Below the pieces are notes generated by a model that had not been told where the DNA came from, did not search any database, and saw nothing but the letters and a program-made list of their open reading frames with translations. Position numbers and translations under genes: made by a program. From Prosopocoilus inquinatus (Eukaryota > Arthropoda > Insecta > Coleoptera > Lucanidae): 64,000 nucleotides of DNA. Shown here piece after piece: positions 1 through 13,235 of this stretch (positions within the stretch are counted from its first letter, which is position 1; every line of letters begins with the position of its first letter). The DNA is taken from contig CM069872.1 of assembly GCA_036172665.1 (NCBI GenBank), forward strand, positions 45,494,101-45,558,100, in the 5' to 3' direction.

Positions 1-3000
1 TATTTTATTAATGGCCGAGATAAATTTATCTGCCAGGTATTACCCTTGGAAACCATTATATCGATAATAGTTTCTGGGGACACTACCTGGCAGATAAATT
101 TATCCGTAGGTGAAGAAATCGGACCTTAGGCATTTATTTGTAATAAAATGTTTATGTTCATTAATTGTAAACATTAATTGAATTAAATTATCACTCTATG
201 GGAAAAGAAAAGAAACGGATCTTCTATTGGCACTCTAACGTTTCGATTTGAGCTATTGAGCTTTTACTCTTTCTGCATTCTTTGTTCCTGATACGTTGGT
301 ATCTGAGATCTAACTTTGTTACTTACGGCAACCAATTTGTAATGCTTTCAAGCGAAACTTACCTTGCGTTATTGAATAACTAAATTACCGAGAGAAGATT
401 GCGTTGAAATTGAATGGCACTGATGCATCTACGGGAAATGACTGCGGCGAACTAAACCGCAATGAATTCCGTATGGGCAGCAGCCACAATAGGAAGCAGG
501 AATGCAGGTCTGTGTCCCAGTAAATGGACTTGCTGAACAACGGACAAAAAAAGAGTGCACGGCAGTTTGATATGTTTGAGACGGCCAAGTTAGTCGGGTT
601 TAATTAACTGAAAATGCTGCCAGTGATGGCTCTTAAGAAAAACAGGAGTAGTTCTACGTTAGGAAGAAAAATCCTATTAAAATGTATTAACTATTAAAAT
701 GCAATTAAGAATCTCTTGCAGGAGACTGAAAAGGTAATTTCATATGACTTTAATGCCTAGTTTTAAGAAGTTTTGAGATTAAACGTCTAAAAAAGTTTTC
801 TATTGAAAAATGTATAATTAATTAAATCTTCTATCTTGAGTATCGTTTATTTTTGTTAATAAAAGACGTTATTCCACTTTTGGTATCTGTGTTTTCACCC
901 CTACAAGGTACTACAGTACGCCCGATGCATTTAAATATGCATTACGGACGCTTTGGGAATTTAATTAAAAAACCACCATATTTCATAACAGTCTTCAACC
1001 GCCTGGAATTTACTGATGTTTATTTTCCAAGAAAAATTGCAACTTACGTCCAATGTCACCCATACCTTGGGCTTAATTTAATTTGAAGTTGTTTACGTTT
1101 TGTGAATATGTGCTCTCTTAAGTTACCAGTTCTGAACCAGCCCTAATTCATATTGTCACGTTTGAAGAAATCATTTTCTAAACTAGTTTTACTTTCGGCT
1201 TTTACGCAAAATTCAACTTGTGTATTTGATTTGTTTAAATGCAGTTCGCAGGTGCGTTTATTGATACGGGTTCGTCGCACCGACGCGACACGGCTTAAAT
1301 AACTAAAGCCCGGGGAACGTCCGCGAACGAACGCGTGATAAGTAAATTCCTAGAGGAGAATCCGAAGTTATTAAACTGGATTTGCGTTGCATCAACAAAT
1401 TTTATGTTTACTAAAAAGGAAGTAAGTAGCGTTCCCTTTTTCACTGTATTTTCGCAAGACGCTGACTTTTTATATTCGTCTGTTGACCCAAACTTTTAGA
1501 AAACGCACTTTGTGGCATCCGAGCACGAGTGGCATAAAAAGGGAAGCTGGTAAATGCAAATCAGTCAGTCATTAATCAAGTCATTCATTAATCAAGTGCG
1601 TCATTAATCGAGAGGACTCAATTAATTGGTTAGTAGTTTGTGTTTTGTAAAAATGTGTACGGCAGTAGATTAGTGAAATCATGATGTGGTCCTCGGATGG
1701 AAGAGATCGGTAATGAGAAACTTTACTTCGTTTTACGCCAAGCAAGAGACTTCAAGTTCATTATTGTGTTTTGCCAAGAAGTGTTTATTCCAAGGTAAGA
1801 TTTAAGGAGCCGATAATGAGGAGGAGGTAGATTTTTCTTTAGCTCACGGTGCAGTCCCTTGCGCCAAAAGCTTATCAGGTGCTTGCAATGTATTTTGGAA
1901 GAAGTAATACTTTTCGTTTTCAAAGTCCTCCTTAATCTTTTGGACTAGTCGATGGACCTATTATGTGATAACATGTTTATTGCACAAACCAAACTGATGA
2001 GTAGTTGAGAATTGAATAAATTCTCTCAAGAAATAACACGTGATGAGTTTGAGACACTTCACAGAAAGCTCTTGGAGAATTATGAGTTTTTACTCAATTT
2101 ACTTTAGTACGATAATATTTTTACTTATTTTAATTTTCTTTTGTGGCATTTCCGTTTGAAACGGGGAGTCTAAAACATAGTCCTTTTCTCCCGCAGCTTC
2201 AAAAACATTTTGTCAGTGTTTGACGCTGTTCACTTTTAACTTTTCTTTATCTCTTCTTGCTCGCTGGTTATTGGATCTATTTCTTGCGCCATCTTCCTCG
2301 TCGTCTTCTGAAGGAAACGATGATTTGCTAGAGATGCCTGCGGAATATGACTCCAGGTGGAAACCTTGTAGCAGAAGTAGTAAGGCGAGACATCTTTATT
2401 ATTGGTAAAGCTGTATAAGGATCATGAAGTTATGGGGAGTTATTCTGCTGGCAGAATATTATCCTGCATTCAGTATACGGTAATGTGGAGCTTGTCGCGA
2501 TAACAAGCGCGTGAAGAACACCGGCAAGACAATTAGCTATATTCTGTATTCATCGTGAATATTAGTTCAGTTGGTTGTATTCATTATCAGGTGGTAGAAT
2601 TGAGCTATCCAAAACGCTCTGACATGATATCTCTGGACCGCTACGGAGTGGTGGTTGACACTCACGCAGTCGATGACATCAACTGATCCTGAGAACGTAT
2701 GTTGGGGAGGCAAGGTATGTGAATGTGAGGGTTAATACAGGCGAATATCAGACGTCAACGACTTCTTCAGTGTCCACTATCATTGTGAGGGAGCTACAGC
2801 TTCTAGATTCGCTGCTGGAGTAGGCGGGGCCGGAAGAACGGCTTCGGTAAGTAAAATATACCGTATTATTGAATAGATACGCATAAAGGGTTATTTCTAA
2901 TTTGCATGGTCCATATCGAATTGAAATGCGATGCCCGGAAGCTAATTCATTTACCCTCGCGAAGCGAGAAAGAAAGCGGATAGGAAAGGAAAGACCTAAT

Positions 3001-3531
3001 TAACGGTGAGTGAATGTTTATTGTAACTTCGTCCTCTGATGCTACTGTATGTCAATAATATTTAGGCTAAAAAAATCTAGCCAACATGAAAATTAACCAT
3101 TGAATTAATGTAATAAAATTCATGGCAACTATTACAAATTATATTTATGAATTTGTAATTTATTATTAATACATTGTGTTCCAGCTGCAAAGCTAGTGTC
3201 ATTAATTTGGTTCAGTAATTATCGATTTCAAAAATTTTATTACAAACAATATAACGGTATTGTTCTGTGTTTAGCAGGCATAAAGTTAATATGAATGGAC
3301 CTGTGTGGAAAGGAAGCATTAATTATGTTAGCTACTAAACGATTGTTATTAGAAATGCATTTTAAATTTTATATTTCATTTTTAATGTAAACTTTTATTT
3401 TAAAGCTACCGTTAACGATATATTTTAAGCATTTTTTTGTTAGTTTAAAAATGAGTAGGCACGTTAAGAAGAAAGTATAATTGAGTGAAATATCGTACAG
3501 GTAGCAGCAGCCAATTAAGTTTAGCACTTAC
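1..3531 (-). other. Intron 6 of the tachykinin receptor (incomplete)
   Basis: AT-rich sequence downstream of the exon-6 donor. I searched it for a minus-strand continuation beginning Phe-Arg (helix 8) and found none, so the tail exon probably lies outside the window. Apart from the palindromic MITE at 15-122 and a short run of tcattaatcaag-like repeats near 1570-1615, I see no structure. Short open frames here have no recognisable domain. Confidence 0.6.
15..122. mobile_element. Palindromic MITE, copy 1
   Basis: About 108 bases. The arms gataaatttatctgccaggta and its reverse complement flank a centre with tatcgataatag. The right end reads gtaggtgaagaaatcgg, matching both termini of the copy at 51924-52043; the left end is truncated. 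A non-autonomous DNA transposon or fold-back element; the superfamily cannot be told. Confidence 0.75.
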
Positions 3532-3728
3532 CTAGCGTTCATCCAACAATATATCATGGGATTATACATGGAATTACTCATCGCTAACCAATAGATGGCC
3601 AAGTAGGTTTCTTGAATATATGGCGACTTCGTTATTTCAGGAAAATAAGACGTCACTATGAAGTACAGATCAAAAGGCAACCAGCACACAGCAAATATGA
3701 TGACCACGACCATCATCATTTTAACTAC
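3532..3728 (-). CDS. TkR99D: TkR99D exon 6: TM6, extracellular loop 3 and TM7
   Basis: 197 bases, 65 codons (285-349) plus two bases of Arg350. It opens VVKMMMVVVIIFAVCWLPFD (TM6, CWLP at 299-302), passes a loop with TKSPYIQE, and ends YLAIYWLAMSNSMYNPMIYC, TM7 with NPxxY at 340-344, then WMNA(R). The acceptor is ttacttccag and the donor GCTAG|gtaagt. The donor shows the coding sequence continues; helix 8 and the phosphorylatable tail are not present here. Confidence 0.95.
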
Positions 3729-4920
3729 CTGGAAGTAAGAAAAAATAAATAATAAAAAATAGATACGCAAAATTCTTTCTTTAAAAGAGATAAAACTAAC
3801 ACTCCACATCATAAAATAACGATTGATATTTACTAATATTATTGTCAGTTGCCATTGAAGCGTGAAGATGTAATATTTAAGGGGTGGGTCCGTTTCATCT
3901 TGTGCATAAAGCCAAAAATAACAAAAAAAGGAAAACGCTGGGCAAAATCACATTTATACTTTCTTTTTGAAATATTTTAAAGCAGAATCGATAAATATAT
4001 GCAAAATGTTCGACTTCCACTTGTTCAAGCGTACAATCGATTCTTTTATGTAACGTTGTTTCTTTAACAAAACAGTTCCGTCGTTTAATAACTGGATTGG
4101 AAACTTGCAGAAAGCATTCTCTTTATAACTATATTGCAAAACCAGAATCTAACGACTTACAGTAACGAGCTTGACAAAGTTTAATATTCTTAGAAAGTAG
4201 TTAAGATGTAAGCGAATGTTTTTGAAGATAAAAGTCGGAAAATTTGCAAAACCTTTGGCTAAAATTTTGGTGCTTCGTGAAGTATTGTTACATATTTTAA
4301 TGACATAATAAAGTTAGTTCGGTTTACGATGTGATAAAACCAAGATCGATTGAATGTGATTTGATATGAAAACGGCAACTGGCACTGGCTGTTGACTCTC
4401 ATTATAACTCTGGTCAGCTACATGCAGCTTGCAGCAGCTTTCGCTGACAAAAATTAATCAGCATTGTACAACGGCTGACCCTATGCGAGTGCAATTTGCG
4501 TCTAGTGTGACCATTACAGTCGATTAATCCGATGTTGTGTCTATTATTTAACACCGTATCGCCCGTGACGTTCCAATTAAACCTTCATAAATACAAAACC
4601 TTTGTTAACCGGTTTCAAATTTAAATTCATTTATTTTCTATGAATAAAATTTTGTACATGCATAAAGCTTTATGATAAAGGGTGGCAAAAGAAAACAAAC
4701 ATAGTGTCTTTGATTAGCTCATAAAGTCGTAATTAATATGATATTAGTTAAAGCAAAGTAATCTAAAGATGGCCGGGAATCCACGCATTTTATTACATAG
4801 GTGTGTAATGTTCCAAACATTAAAGCCGAGTGTCATAATCAAACTAAAGCAGGGTTTGTTTTGCTTTCCAGACAAATTTCTAGGTATAAATAGTTGGGTC
4901 TATCTTAAAACAATACAAAC

Positions 4921-5010
4921 ATCCATGGCCTTGTTGGGACTCGAACCCACGCCACCAATTGACAGGACTTCCTAAGTTGGCAAGGCTAACCGCATGTCAA
5001 TCGACAGCCC
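4921..5010 (-). repeat. tRNA-like sequence (SINE head or tRNA relic)
   Basis: On the minus strand a good internal B-box-like sequence GTGGGTTCGAGTCCCA is followed by ACAAGGC, which can pair with GCCTTGC about 50 bases upstream as an acceptor stem. The D arm and anticodon arm do not fold convincingly, so a functional tRNA is unlikely. A tRNA-derived SINE head or tRNA pseudogene is the best reading. Confidence 0.35.
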
Positions 5011-5209
5011 TAAAGATCGTTTAATAATAAAATTACAATCAGATGTCAAAATAAAAGTCAAAACACATTTATTTATACACTGTGTCCACGTATTGGATTC
5101 ACAATAGAAAAAAAGCGCGAAAAATTCAAATTCATAACAAGCACAAAAGTGTCGGACTCGGAATCCATTTTCTTTTATCATTTAACCCCCGTCCTCTAAA
5201 TTAGGGGTG

Positions 5210-5290
5210 CTCTTGGATGCTTCGAAAGAGTTTCCCCACTCTCGCAATTGTTTCGGGCAAACGAGAATTCATTCACAGAGACGCGCCCGA
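5210..5290. repeat. Interspersed repeat shared with 13168-13235
   Basis: The segment with gagtttccccactctcgcaa, tgtttcgggcaaacgagaat and tcattcacagagacgcgc closely resembles gagttccccactcttg, tgtttcggaaaaacgagaat and tcattcatagagaagcgcgc at 13168-13235, same orientation. Two diverged copies of an unclassified repeat. Confidence 0.6.
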
Positions 5291-5387
5291 TGGAGTTGCA
5301 CGCTGGAGGTACATTTCTCCGTTGGTGTCCATCCCTGTGCCCTGTAAATGTGCTTGACTGAGTTACAACCCTGATCTCAATCTTAAA

Positions 5388-5573
5388 TTGAAAATATGTG
5401 ACGCTATTGAACAGCATGGAGTAAGATCTCGGAATAGGGATGAGCTCATTGCTGCAATAAATGACGCTTGGAATGCTTCTCCAGAAATACTTCAGAAATT
5501 ATTTGCCTTCTTGGAAAGCACCGCAATCAGAAGAATACTAACACATGCTAACGGTTCATTCATTAAATTATAA
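5388..5573 (+). pseudogene. Tc1/mariner-like transposase C-terminal remnant
   Basis: An open stretch of about 60 codons on the plus strand shows the layout of a Tc1-family transposase end: RNRDELIAAINDAWNAS (compare the usual L..L...I...W), then PEILQKLFAFLEST, an Arg-containing segment and a final ANGSFIKL resembling the terminal G..TKY. No catalytic DDE region is visible upstream and no ATG is needed to open the frame, so this is a decayed fragment inside intron 5. The assignment rests on pattern resemblance only. Confidence 0.5.
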
Positions 5574-8500
5574 GGAGTATTAATAACTGATTGTTAAACA
5601 TACCTTAAGCTAAATCAGAGGTGTATTTAGTTAGCATCTTAGTTCCGAATAGGATTTATAAATTGTCTTAAGTAAAATTATTTATACTTTTATGTGGAGA
5701 CAGTGCAGATATTTTAAGACATGCCCTAGAATTCCGTAAACTAAGTTCTCGCATATCGCCGTCTATTTAACTGTCTTATTTACCATTTCCACACACTCGT
5801 ACTTGACACAAATTGAATAAAACTTGCAGTCAGTTTGATTTTCTTCCGTCTTCTCTTCACACGCAGAGTTGTTTCTTGTGAAACATAAATAATAACACGT
5901 TTCGACATAATTTAATTTTCAAAATACGCTGCGATACAATTTGCGAGTGTGGGTCTTAAGTTATGGGGCTGTGAGCTCAAATTGCTCACGAAGTATAGGT
6001 AAATTTTCCAGAAGAAAATAAATTAGTCGCTGAAATACATATGTTAAGTTAAATCAGGAAGGAATTTTATTGGGTCATGTTGTGTCTAAGAAAATGGCGG
6101 TGGAATGTAAAAGGTATCGGCAAGCATATCAAAATGAGGAAATAATAAAGGATAAAGTGTCATCTTATGAAAATTAAGTTTGTCTTTAAATTACGTACGC
6201 TCATGAAATATTCATCTTAACAAATCACTTTAAATTTTCTCTCAAGATTATAACGTTCATAATTATTAACGTTTAAACTGCAAATAATCGAGAAACAATT
6301 TCCTCTTTGGTAAATACAAAAGATTTTATAAATTGTATACATGTTGTGAAAGTTATTTCTGGTTATGAAATGCACGAAAGAACAAAAAGGAAAGAAGACG
6401 GCCGATCTGTTATCAGAATAGGATGGATTTAATTTCCAACGCACACATCTCTATGATCAGAAGACAATAGAACATAAATGACACAGGTAGCGTTATATAA
6501 CGAAAGCATTAGTCAGCTTGTAATGCTCCAAGAAATGAGATCATATTGGGGTATCGTGTTAAAAAAATGAACAAGTTTGCGTTGCACTGCGTTGCAGTTG
6601 AATCAGCGATGAATCATTGGAAAGGTAATGCAGCTTCCAGTGTCAGAGATTTCTACGAATTCCCGGGATTGGCTTTAGCTATCCACGTCACCCTAAATCA
6701 TAATAAATACGACAAGAGAAGAAATCTCGCGAAGCTCCGAAGGTATAGTCTGTTTGACACGCGTTTCAATCTTCCTCGTCGTGAAATTTTCAAAATTCTA
6801 AATTTCTCTCAAACAATCAATTCCTAATTTATTTTAATTTAAATAAAGTGTACTTGAGAAACATCTACGATCATCGAGGATGAGTTTAAATAAAATAGAA
6901 TCATTGTTCCTTAAAATTTAGCATCTAGCAAAAGTTTTTAGAAGTATACTGATTTCTGTTGATCTTCCTTTCTCTCTTTCATATTGTGGTTTTCCATATT
7001 ACATTAATTGTTAAATTTTAATTTGTTAATTCACATATTATTTTGTTTGTAATCTTTTGTTATTGTACGAAAATCTCTCTTATATATGAATATATTTTGT
7101 AATCTAAAGCTCAGATTCTTATTTGAACTATTATAAGGAAGGACTAATAAGTAAGCTGAGAACGAGATAAGGAGTGGACCGATTTCGACAGTTCCAAAAA
7201 TACAAGCAAACCTTTCGACCAATCCGTGGAAAACGATTTGGAAATCGATTTGTGGCTTTTTACGGAAAACCCGAAACGCTACGAACAAAGAAAATCGAGA
7301 TTCAACTCTATACCGATTGTTAAAACAATTGGGGATAAAAAGGGATTGAAAAGTGGGTTTTCAACCTTCTTTTTATCACAATCTGCTACCAATATGTACG
7401 TTCGTAAATCTGTACAGTAAAACTCTCTACCGCAACAGAAATTCTTTAGCATTCACGTACATAGTACGTTGTATGCAATAATAAATTGCTGGCTGTTATT
7501 CAAAAGCAAGCTGCATTTATTCTCGGAAAAATTGTCCTGAAACCTGCCAGCTTCATTCATTCTAGGTAAAGTGCGGGTTAAATTGAAAGTTTTGCGCTTA
7601 GCTAGACGTCACTCCGTCGTTTCTGCTCTCACCATTATAAAATGGATTACATGATTGATCTCGAGGCGGAAATCGCAATCAGTTTTCTGCAATTATTGGA
7701 AGTACTTTATTTTAATTTGAGGGTGCTCGACTTAAACGAGGTACAAGAACCTGCAGCTCTTTTTTATTTCGCCTAAAACTGTCGCACGACTCGTGCAAAT
7801 TAAGTTGGATTTCACATTTTAATTGCAATTCAATTATTTCAAAGAGTAGGTGTTTTAAATAATACTCTCGTGTTTAATGAAAAAAAGGTACTGTTGCATG
7901 GTGAGCATTTTAAAGAATACTTCGTATTCGCAACGATCCTCTCTCAGTTAGTCAGCTATGAGGGCCAAAAACTGTTGAGTGCTATCGTTTTAATATTACA
8001 ATACGTCTTTTCAATGCGTTTTTGTAATAGTCCTTGATTCGTCTGCCTGGTTCGGTTATAACTCCTCGGAAGGTGGCAGAATCCAAGAAGATGGGACTAC
8101 CCACAGATTCCTTTTGGATGACTGCGTGTCTTCGAGAGGTGAGGGACTGGTTGACTGGATATATGTGTCAGCGTCAGCTGGTGTATATGTGCAGATATGT
8201 GAGGGTTTGCCAGACTACAGTAATAGAGCGCTGGGCGAATGTATGTAGACGATAAGCCTAACTGCAATATAGGACTACACTACTACGTGCGCGACGTATG
8301 TGTCAGCGATTTGTCAGGTGTAATCCTCTGACAAAAACTGCGCCGGCTTTTGTCTCTATGGGGAAATGATAATTCCGTATCCTTAGATGGATTGTCGTTC
8401 GAATCAGCGATGAACGTAGTATGCAGACTTTCTTCTAGTTTGATTTGTCATATCCAAAAATTGGGTAATGTGATGATATATGAAAAAATAATACTTATAC

Positions 8501-8644
8501 TTAATAATATCGATGTATTTGGCGACCGGTTTATTCTGTTTGCAACACTATTTGCTAGCCAATCGGGAATCGAATGCAAGTGCATCTTAATTCGCTAAAG
8601 TCGTTTTCATATCAAAGGATTACAATTATTGTCTATATTTTTTC

Positions 8645-8806
8645 AAAATTTTGTTGCAAATCGTTTTTGATTGCAGTGAAAACCGCGAGCAGCTGTTTCA
8701 ACCCTCTTTGGGATTTATTAGGAGCAAATCCGCTTCAATTTGTCTATCCTACTGCAATGTCAGGTCAAAAAGCGATCGTAGAATGTCGCTGTTTTATCTG
8801 TTTATT
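8645..8806. mobile_element. Ribozyme-bearing element, short diverged copy
   Basis: About 162 bases flanked by near-identical tatattttttc (8634-8644) and tatatttttttc (8807-8818). The left half is minus-sense: it starts aaaattttgttgcaaatcg, as other copies do, and runs into a hammerhead remnant broken in stem II. The right half is plus-sense, from ttaggagcaaatccgcttc to gatcgtagaatgtcgctg. It therefore has the same divergent layout and termini as the copies at 36.2-37.0 and 43.0-44.6 kb. It lies in an intron of the receptor gene. The ribozyme is not functional here. Confidence 0.7.
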
Positions 8807-9383
8807 TATATTTTTTTCAGTTTGAATTACATCCTTTATTTTCAGTTGTGTGTATAATAATCACTGCAGGGCGAAGACTTAATCCAAACAACCTTGAATT
8901 ATTTTTCCGAGTTTTGTTAATATAAGTTATCTTTCCGTTTTCTAGTAATGAATTTGGCAAAGAATTTATCGCTGAGTTTACATCTCAAACAAAATATAAC
9001 GTCGGTGTAGAGTCGCATCTTTTCTCCCATTCATTAAGAAATAAATATTAGTTTCCAGACGAAAATCCAGAGAGATTAGATTCAACAATCTCGTGTTTTG
9101 CGATTAGGGTTGAAACATTGAATCTGCACTAGTTTTAGCTTAATAAAGCTCATTAGTCGTAATTAATTGTGTTTCACTACCCAGATTAAGTTGCACGCAC
9201 GCATTTAATATTGGCGTGCGTCAAACGAAAAGAAAGTAAGATTAACTGCTGTACGTAACACGAAAACCACGGAAATGCATTAATACATCGGGTCTGTTAG
9301 ATGTTAGCTGCCATTTAGTCGGCTAATTGCAACATCTGCAACTACTACTGTTCGGTACAAAGTGACAGCGGAGAACGCAGCAG

Positions 9384-9426
9384 CCGCCCTGAAGAACTCA
9401 TTTTTTAAGAAAGACGAAACGTCGGC
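9384..9426 (+). ncRNA. Degenerate hammerhead-like motif (Penelope style)
   Basis: CTGAAGA (9389-9395) and GAAACGTC (9416-9423) have the order and spacing of hammerhead core strands, and GCC before and GGC after can form a 3-bp stem I. The stem II arms (ACTCATTTTT / AAGAAAGAC) pair poorly and stem III would be the 4-base palindrome ACGT, as in dimer-dependent hammerheads of Penelope-like elements. Probably a decayed relic or chance. Confidence 0.25.
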
Positions 9427-10399
9427 AATAGAAGAAATATTAACATGGAAGTTTGGAAGTCTAGGAAGATTATTTTTAAAAAACTGTCAAGATTTCAGAA
9501 TTAACTGGAAAATCTCTGATTAGAAAACGTCTGCCGAAGAAAATATCGATTCTGGTTTGTGTTTTAGATTTGTGAGGAACACATGTCTGTTAACCTAACA
9601 ACTCCTTTCCAAGTATGATAAACGAATCGCCATGTTCTGTTGAAAGGCAGATATATTACATTTCGGCCAATGCTTGAACCCTCGCCGTCGCCGCCCACCT
9701 GCTTTAAAATTACATATGTACTACCCGTCTGGGGTTAGCCTAAAATTGAAATAGTTTTACTTTAAAAAATCAATGTATTTTATTTTATATATTTATTGAT
9801 AAATTTATATATGAATAACTACAACTACCATGAGTTATTTTTTTATTTATATACACAGCAACTGTGTATACTTTTACAATGACAGCGTTGCGTATGTGTA
9901 GTTGGTTATCTACAGATTGCAATAAAACAATGTTTTTTTTTTTTATAATACCATAATACACAGTTGCTACATGTACAAATAAAAAAAATCTCGGGACGTA
10001 ACAAGTTAAATAGACAACATAAATTATAAGGCAATTCTATGAGATTACCACTTTGCTATAATAAATGTCTTAATCAGAGCCACTGCCGCTCTTGACGTTA
10101 AAACAGAACATGTAAGTACCTAAAACATAACGCGCGAATTTAATGTGCGTATTTAATGTGCGTACTTCAACGTGCTTCTTACAAACAAGGTTACTACATA
10201 CGTCGCATAAAACATTTTTTTTATTTGCTTGCGGTGGACAAATGCTGCACCTTCCTCGTTTGTTGTGTGGTTGGTCTATGTGTTTGTATTGTTGAAATAA
10301 ATTTCCATATTCAGCATTTTCAATGGCTTTACGAATCTGCCTGGTCTTGACTTGGGTAATGTTGAATTCTCCTTTGTCTTTTTTTTTTTGGTTTTATCA

Positions 10400-10710
10400 A
10401 TTCCTCACAATTAGTTTTATTCTTTTGTGTATTGCAAACATAAATATAATATAAACTTGCATAACTTACACAATACAAAATGTACACCTACATACATATA
10501 TTCTACTGTATGTGGAGTCAGAAAAGGCTGTGGGAGGGTTGCGAAGGGTAAGACCGACCGCACATTGTTGATTATTCTCTCCTTAACACTGAAGGGCATC
10601 TGAAGTGAATACCGACCACCACCGAGAATTAAATCGTATGAGATTCGAACTCACGACCTTGCCTGCATAGGCCGATCCTCTTACCACCGGACCATTCAAG
10701 CATTTCTTTT
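10400..10710 (-). mobile_element. tRNA-derived SINE
   Basis: On the minus strand, about 10703-10626 reads as a tRNA-like head: an A-box region GGTCCGGTGGTAAGAGGATC and a B-box GAGTTCGAATCTC at proper spacing. It is followed by an unrelated body (GGTGGTGGTCGGTATTC...) and ends near 10410 in an A-rich tail (ACACAAAAGAATAAAAC). This is the standard SINE layout; the boundaries are approximate. Downstream of the head on the plus strand, about 50 bases of flank occur twice (10697-10745 and 10768-10820). Confidence 0.65.
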
Positions 10711-10820
10711 TAATAATATTCATAATATTGGCAGAAATTTAGATTAGATTAGATTAGGTTAGACCAGTCAAGCGTTTTTTTTTTTAATAATATTCTTAAT
10801 ATCAGCAGAAATTTAGATTA
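10697..10820. repeat. Imperfect tandem duplication with TTAGA run
   Basis: Two copies of tcaagc..ttt..taataatatt followed by cagaaatttagatta, about 71 bases apart, separated by agattagattagattaggtt. A local slippage-type duplication next to the SINE. Confidence 0.6.
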
Positions 10821-13159
10821 TGTGTAAAGAAAAATTTACGATGATGGAACTAAACCTGATTACCAATTAATTACTTACTAAAGGCACAATAAAATAGTAA
10901 TGATCCCGCACCGACCTAACATAATTCACATCTCAATGGGAGAAATTAAAGGCGAACACTATAAACGGGAACGCGTCGTTTGCACTAATTAATTATCCCA
11001 TGGTTCACATTGACTCGTAAATGATAAATTGCATTAGTTGTCTCTTAACAGCTGTTAAGTCGCTCGATATCGGCGTCATTTAAATTCAATCAAATCCAGT
11101 TCAGTTCAAATTTGCTTTGCACATAGGGTATATATATTTAAATCTATCGCTAATTTAGTAGTAGTAGTATTATGGTAGTAGTATTATATTTATTACAATT
11201 TCAGACTTAATTGGACAAATATAAATAAATGCCTTCTAAATATTTAAAATTATTTGCTCTCAGAAAAGCTACACATATTTGAACCTACGTTTCTCTTTTC
11301 CTAAGCATCTCCATGTTTCTTTTTTATTTTGTAAATCCGTGGAGCTCAAGAATTAAAGCTAGTGATACAAAATAGTGAAAACTTTAGTAGATGTGTAGAG
11401 TTTAAAAATGCCTGTGTTAAACATAGGCTGACAAGTCGAGACTGATGGCACCAGGTGTCCGGGTGCAAGTGTGTTGAGTTCGCCCATCAATATTGATAAC
11501 AAAACCTGTGCACGGTGTATGAACGTTTTTTATTTCGTTAAAACAACACCTTGTATTGTATCAATTTTTGGAAAAGTGCAGCAATTTTATTTTCTTTTAA
11601 ATTAGTATTCTTGTTGCGGTTTCTTTCTATTTAAGATACTTCTAATATTTTGCATATGTAATTTTTTTTCTTCGACTAGTTACCGAAAAATTCAGGTATA
11701 TTGGTTAGTTTAGCTAACTAATTACTTTTTTCTTTCTAGCATTTAGTTGTCATTCATAATGTCGTTAGAAAAAAAGTGCCTTAATCTATGCTAGACTTAT
11801 GCTTAAAATTAATTGAACGTTAGGCATCACATTAGGCACAGATGTGGCTCCGGAATAAAATTTGACCTAACAAGTCAAAGATTTTCAGAATGTACTTGCG
11901 ATATTTTCGTGTGACTTAAAATTTTTGAAATAAGTAAACACAAATCGAATTTGATGATTGAAATGCTTCGCTAACGCGACGTCTAGACTCGTCTAACTGC
12001 AATTGTTCAAATTTTAAAATCAATGATATCAATAACAAAATTGAAGACAAAGATCCACGTTTTCAAGTCGCAACTGCAAAAAAGGCTTACAAAGACTTAT
12101 ACCTTTTCTTTCTGGAATGTCAGGACGATCTGGAAGCGAATTTCCTAAAAGGACGTTTAGACAAAAGACGCCGTACAATAGTGGAAAGGATTTAACAGAA
12201 GGGTGGTTAAGCGTCCGCAAATAAATCATAAAAGGACTTTATAATAGGAGCGGGCGCGCTAAGTGTTAATTAAAGAAATCCTTCCATGTTACGTTATGAG
12301 AACACACTTATTGTTGTTTCAGGCGGTCTCAATTACCGGCTAATTAGTTGGGAGTTCGAGGCGTTTTACCATTTAGAAACTCTTACTGGTTTAATTTATT
12401 ATTAAAGAGGTATTTATAGTCATTTATTACGAGAAATCTATCAAACATAAAACTTCAGATGTTATTACAAGTTTAAAATATTCAATGCTTTTGAAAAAGA
12501 AAAACAAAAGATATTAAAAAATAATAGGAGTAATAATTTACGCTAGAGGTGAGATATACTGATAAAGATTTTTACGTAGGTACACATTAAAATTCAAGTT
12601 GCTTATCTGGAAAAGCTCGAAGTTCTATGAGCCTCAGGTGTGGATTTGCATCAAAAAGTTTAAAAAGTTCCCCTGACGAAGCAAATTTTCTTTTTTTCAA
12701 CACACGTGGCATATATTCTTGAATTTATCGAAATAATATAACACTTATAACGAATGTTTCATGTTCCTTTTTTTTTAAATAGTATATTAGTTTGTTAAGT
12801 ATATCGAGTTTTGCATTAAAGTAAAAATTAATCGAACCTTCAATATCGTAACATTATTATAACTTCTAAAATACGTGGAATTTAATTTTTTGAACAGTTA
12901 TGATTACTCTAATATTTGGGATAATTCATTTCATTTCACCGATTTCGTATCTCTTATTATGAGCGAAAACCCCACGCCGGAAAAGTTATCTAAGACACTG
13001 TAAAAGAAATTTTACTAGAAATAAAAAAAATAAATAACAAAAATATGGTGACCTTGTAACGCGCCGTTTTGGATGCAAGCGTTGGTATGTCTAAATGCTG
13101 TCAGTGTGGTAGCAATCCCTTTGCGTATGTATGGCTCATCGGAGCGCCGGTGCCGTCGG

Positions 13160-13235
13160 CGTCTCTTCCTGGTGAGTTGAGTTCCCCACTCTTGTTTGTT
13201 TCGGAAAAACGAGAATTCATTCATAGAGAAGCGCG
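13160..13235. repeat. Interspersed repeat shared with 5210-5290
   Basis: Second copy of the repeat described at 5210-5290. The open frame of 130 codons on the minus strand across it (13015-13407) has no recognisable domain and is not called as a gene. Confidence 0.6.

Noticed and set aside
385..588. Minus-strand frame near the left edge as the missing receptor tail exon
   Set aside because: No FR.GF or RWC motif, no suitable acceptor phase, and no basic helix 8.
4921..5010. Functional tRNA gene
   Set aside because: Good B-box-like sequence but no proper D arm, anticodon arm or A box.
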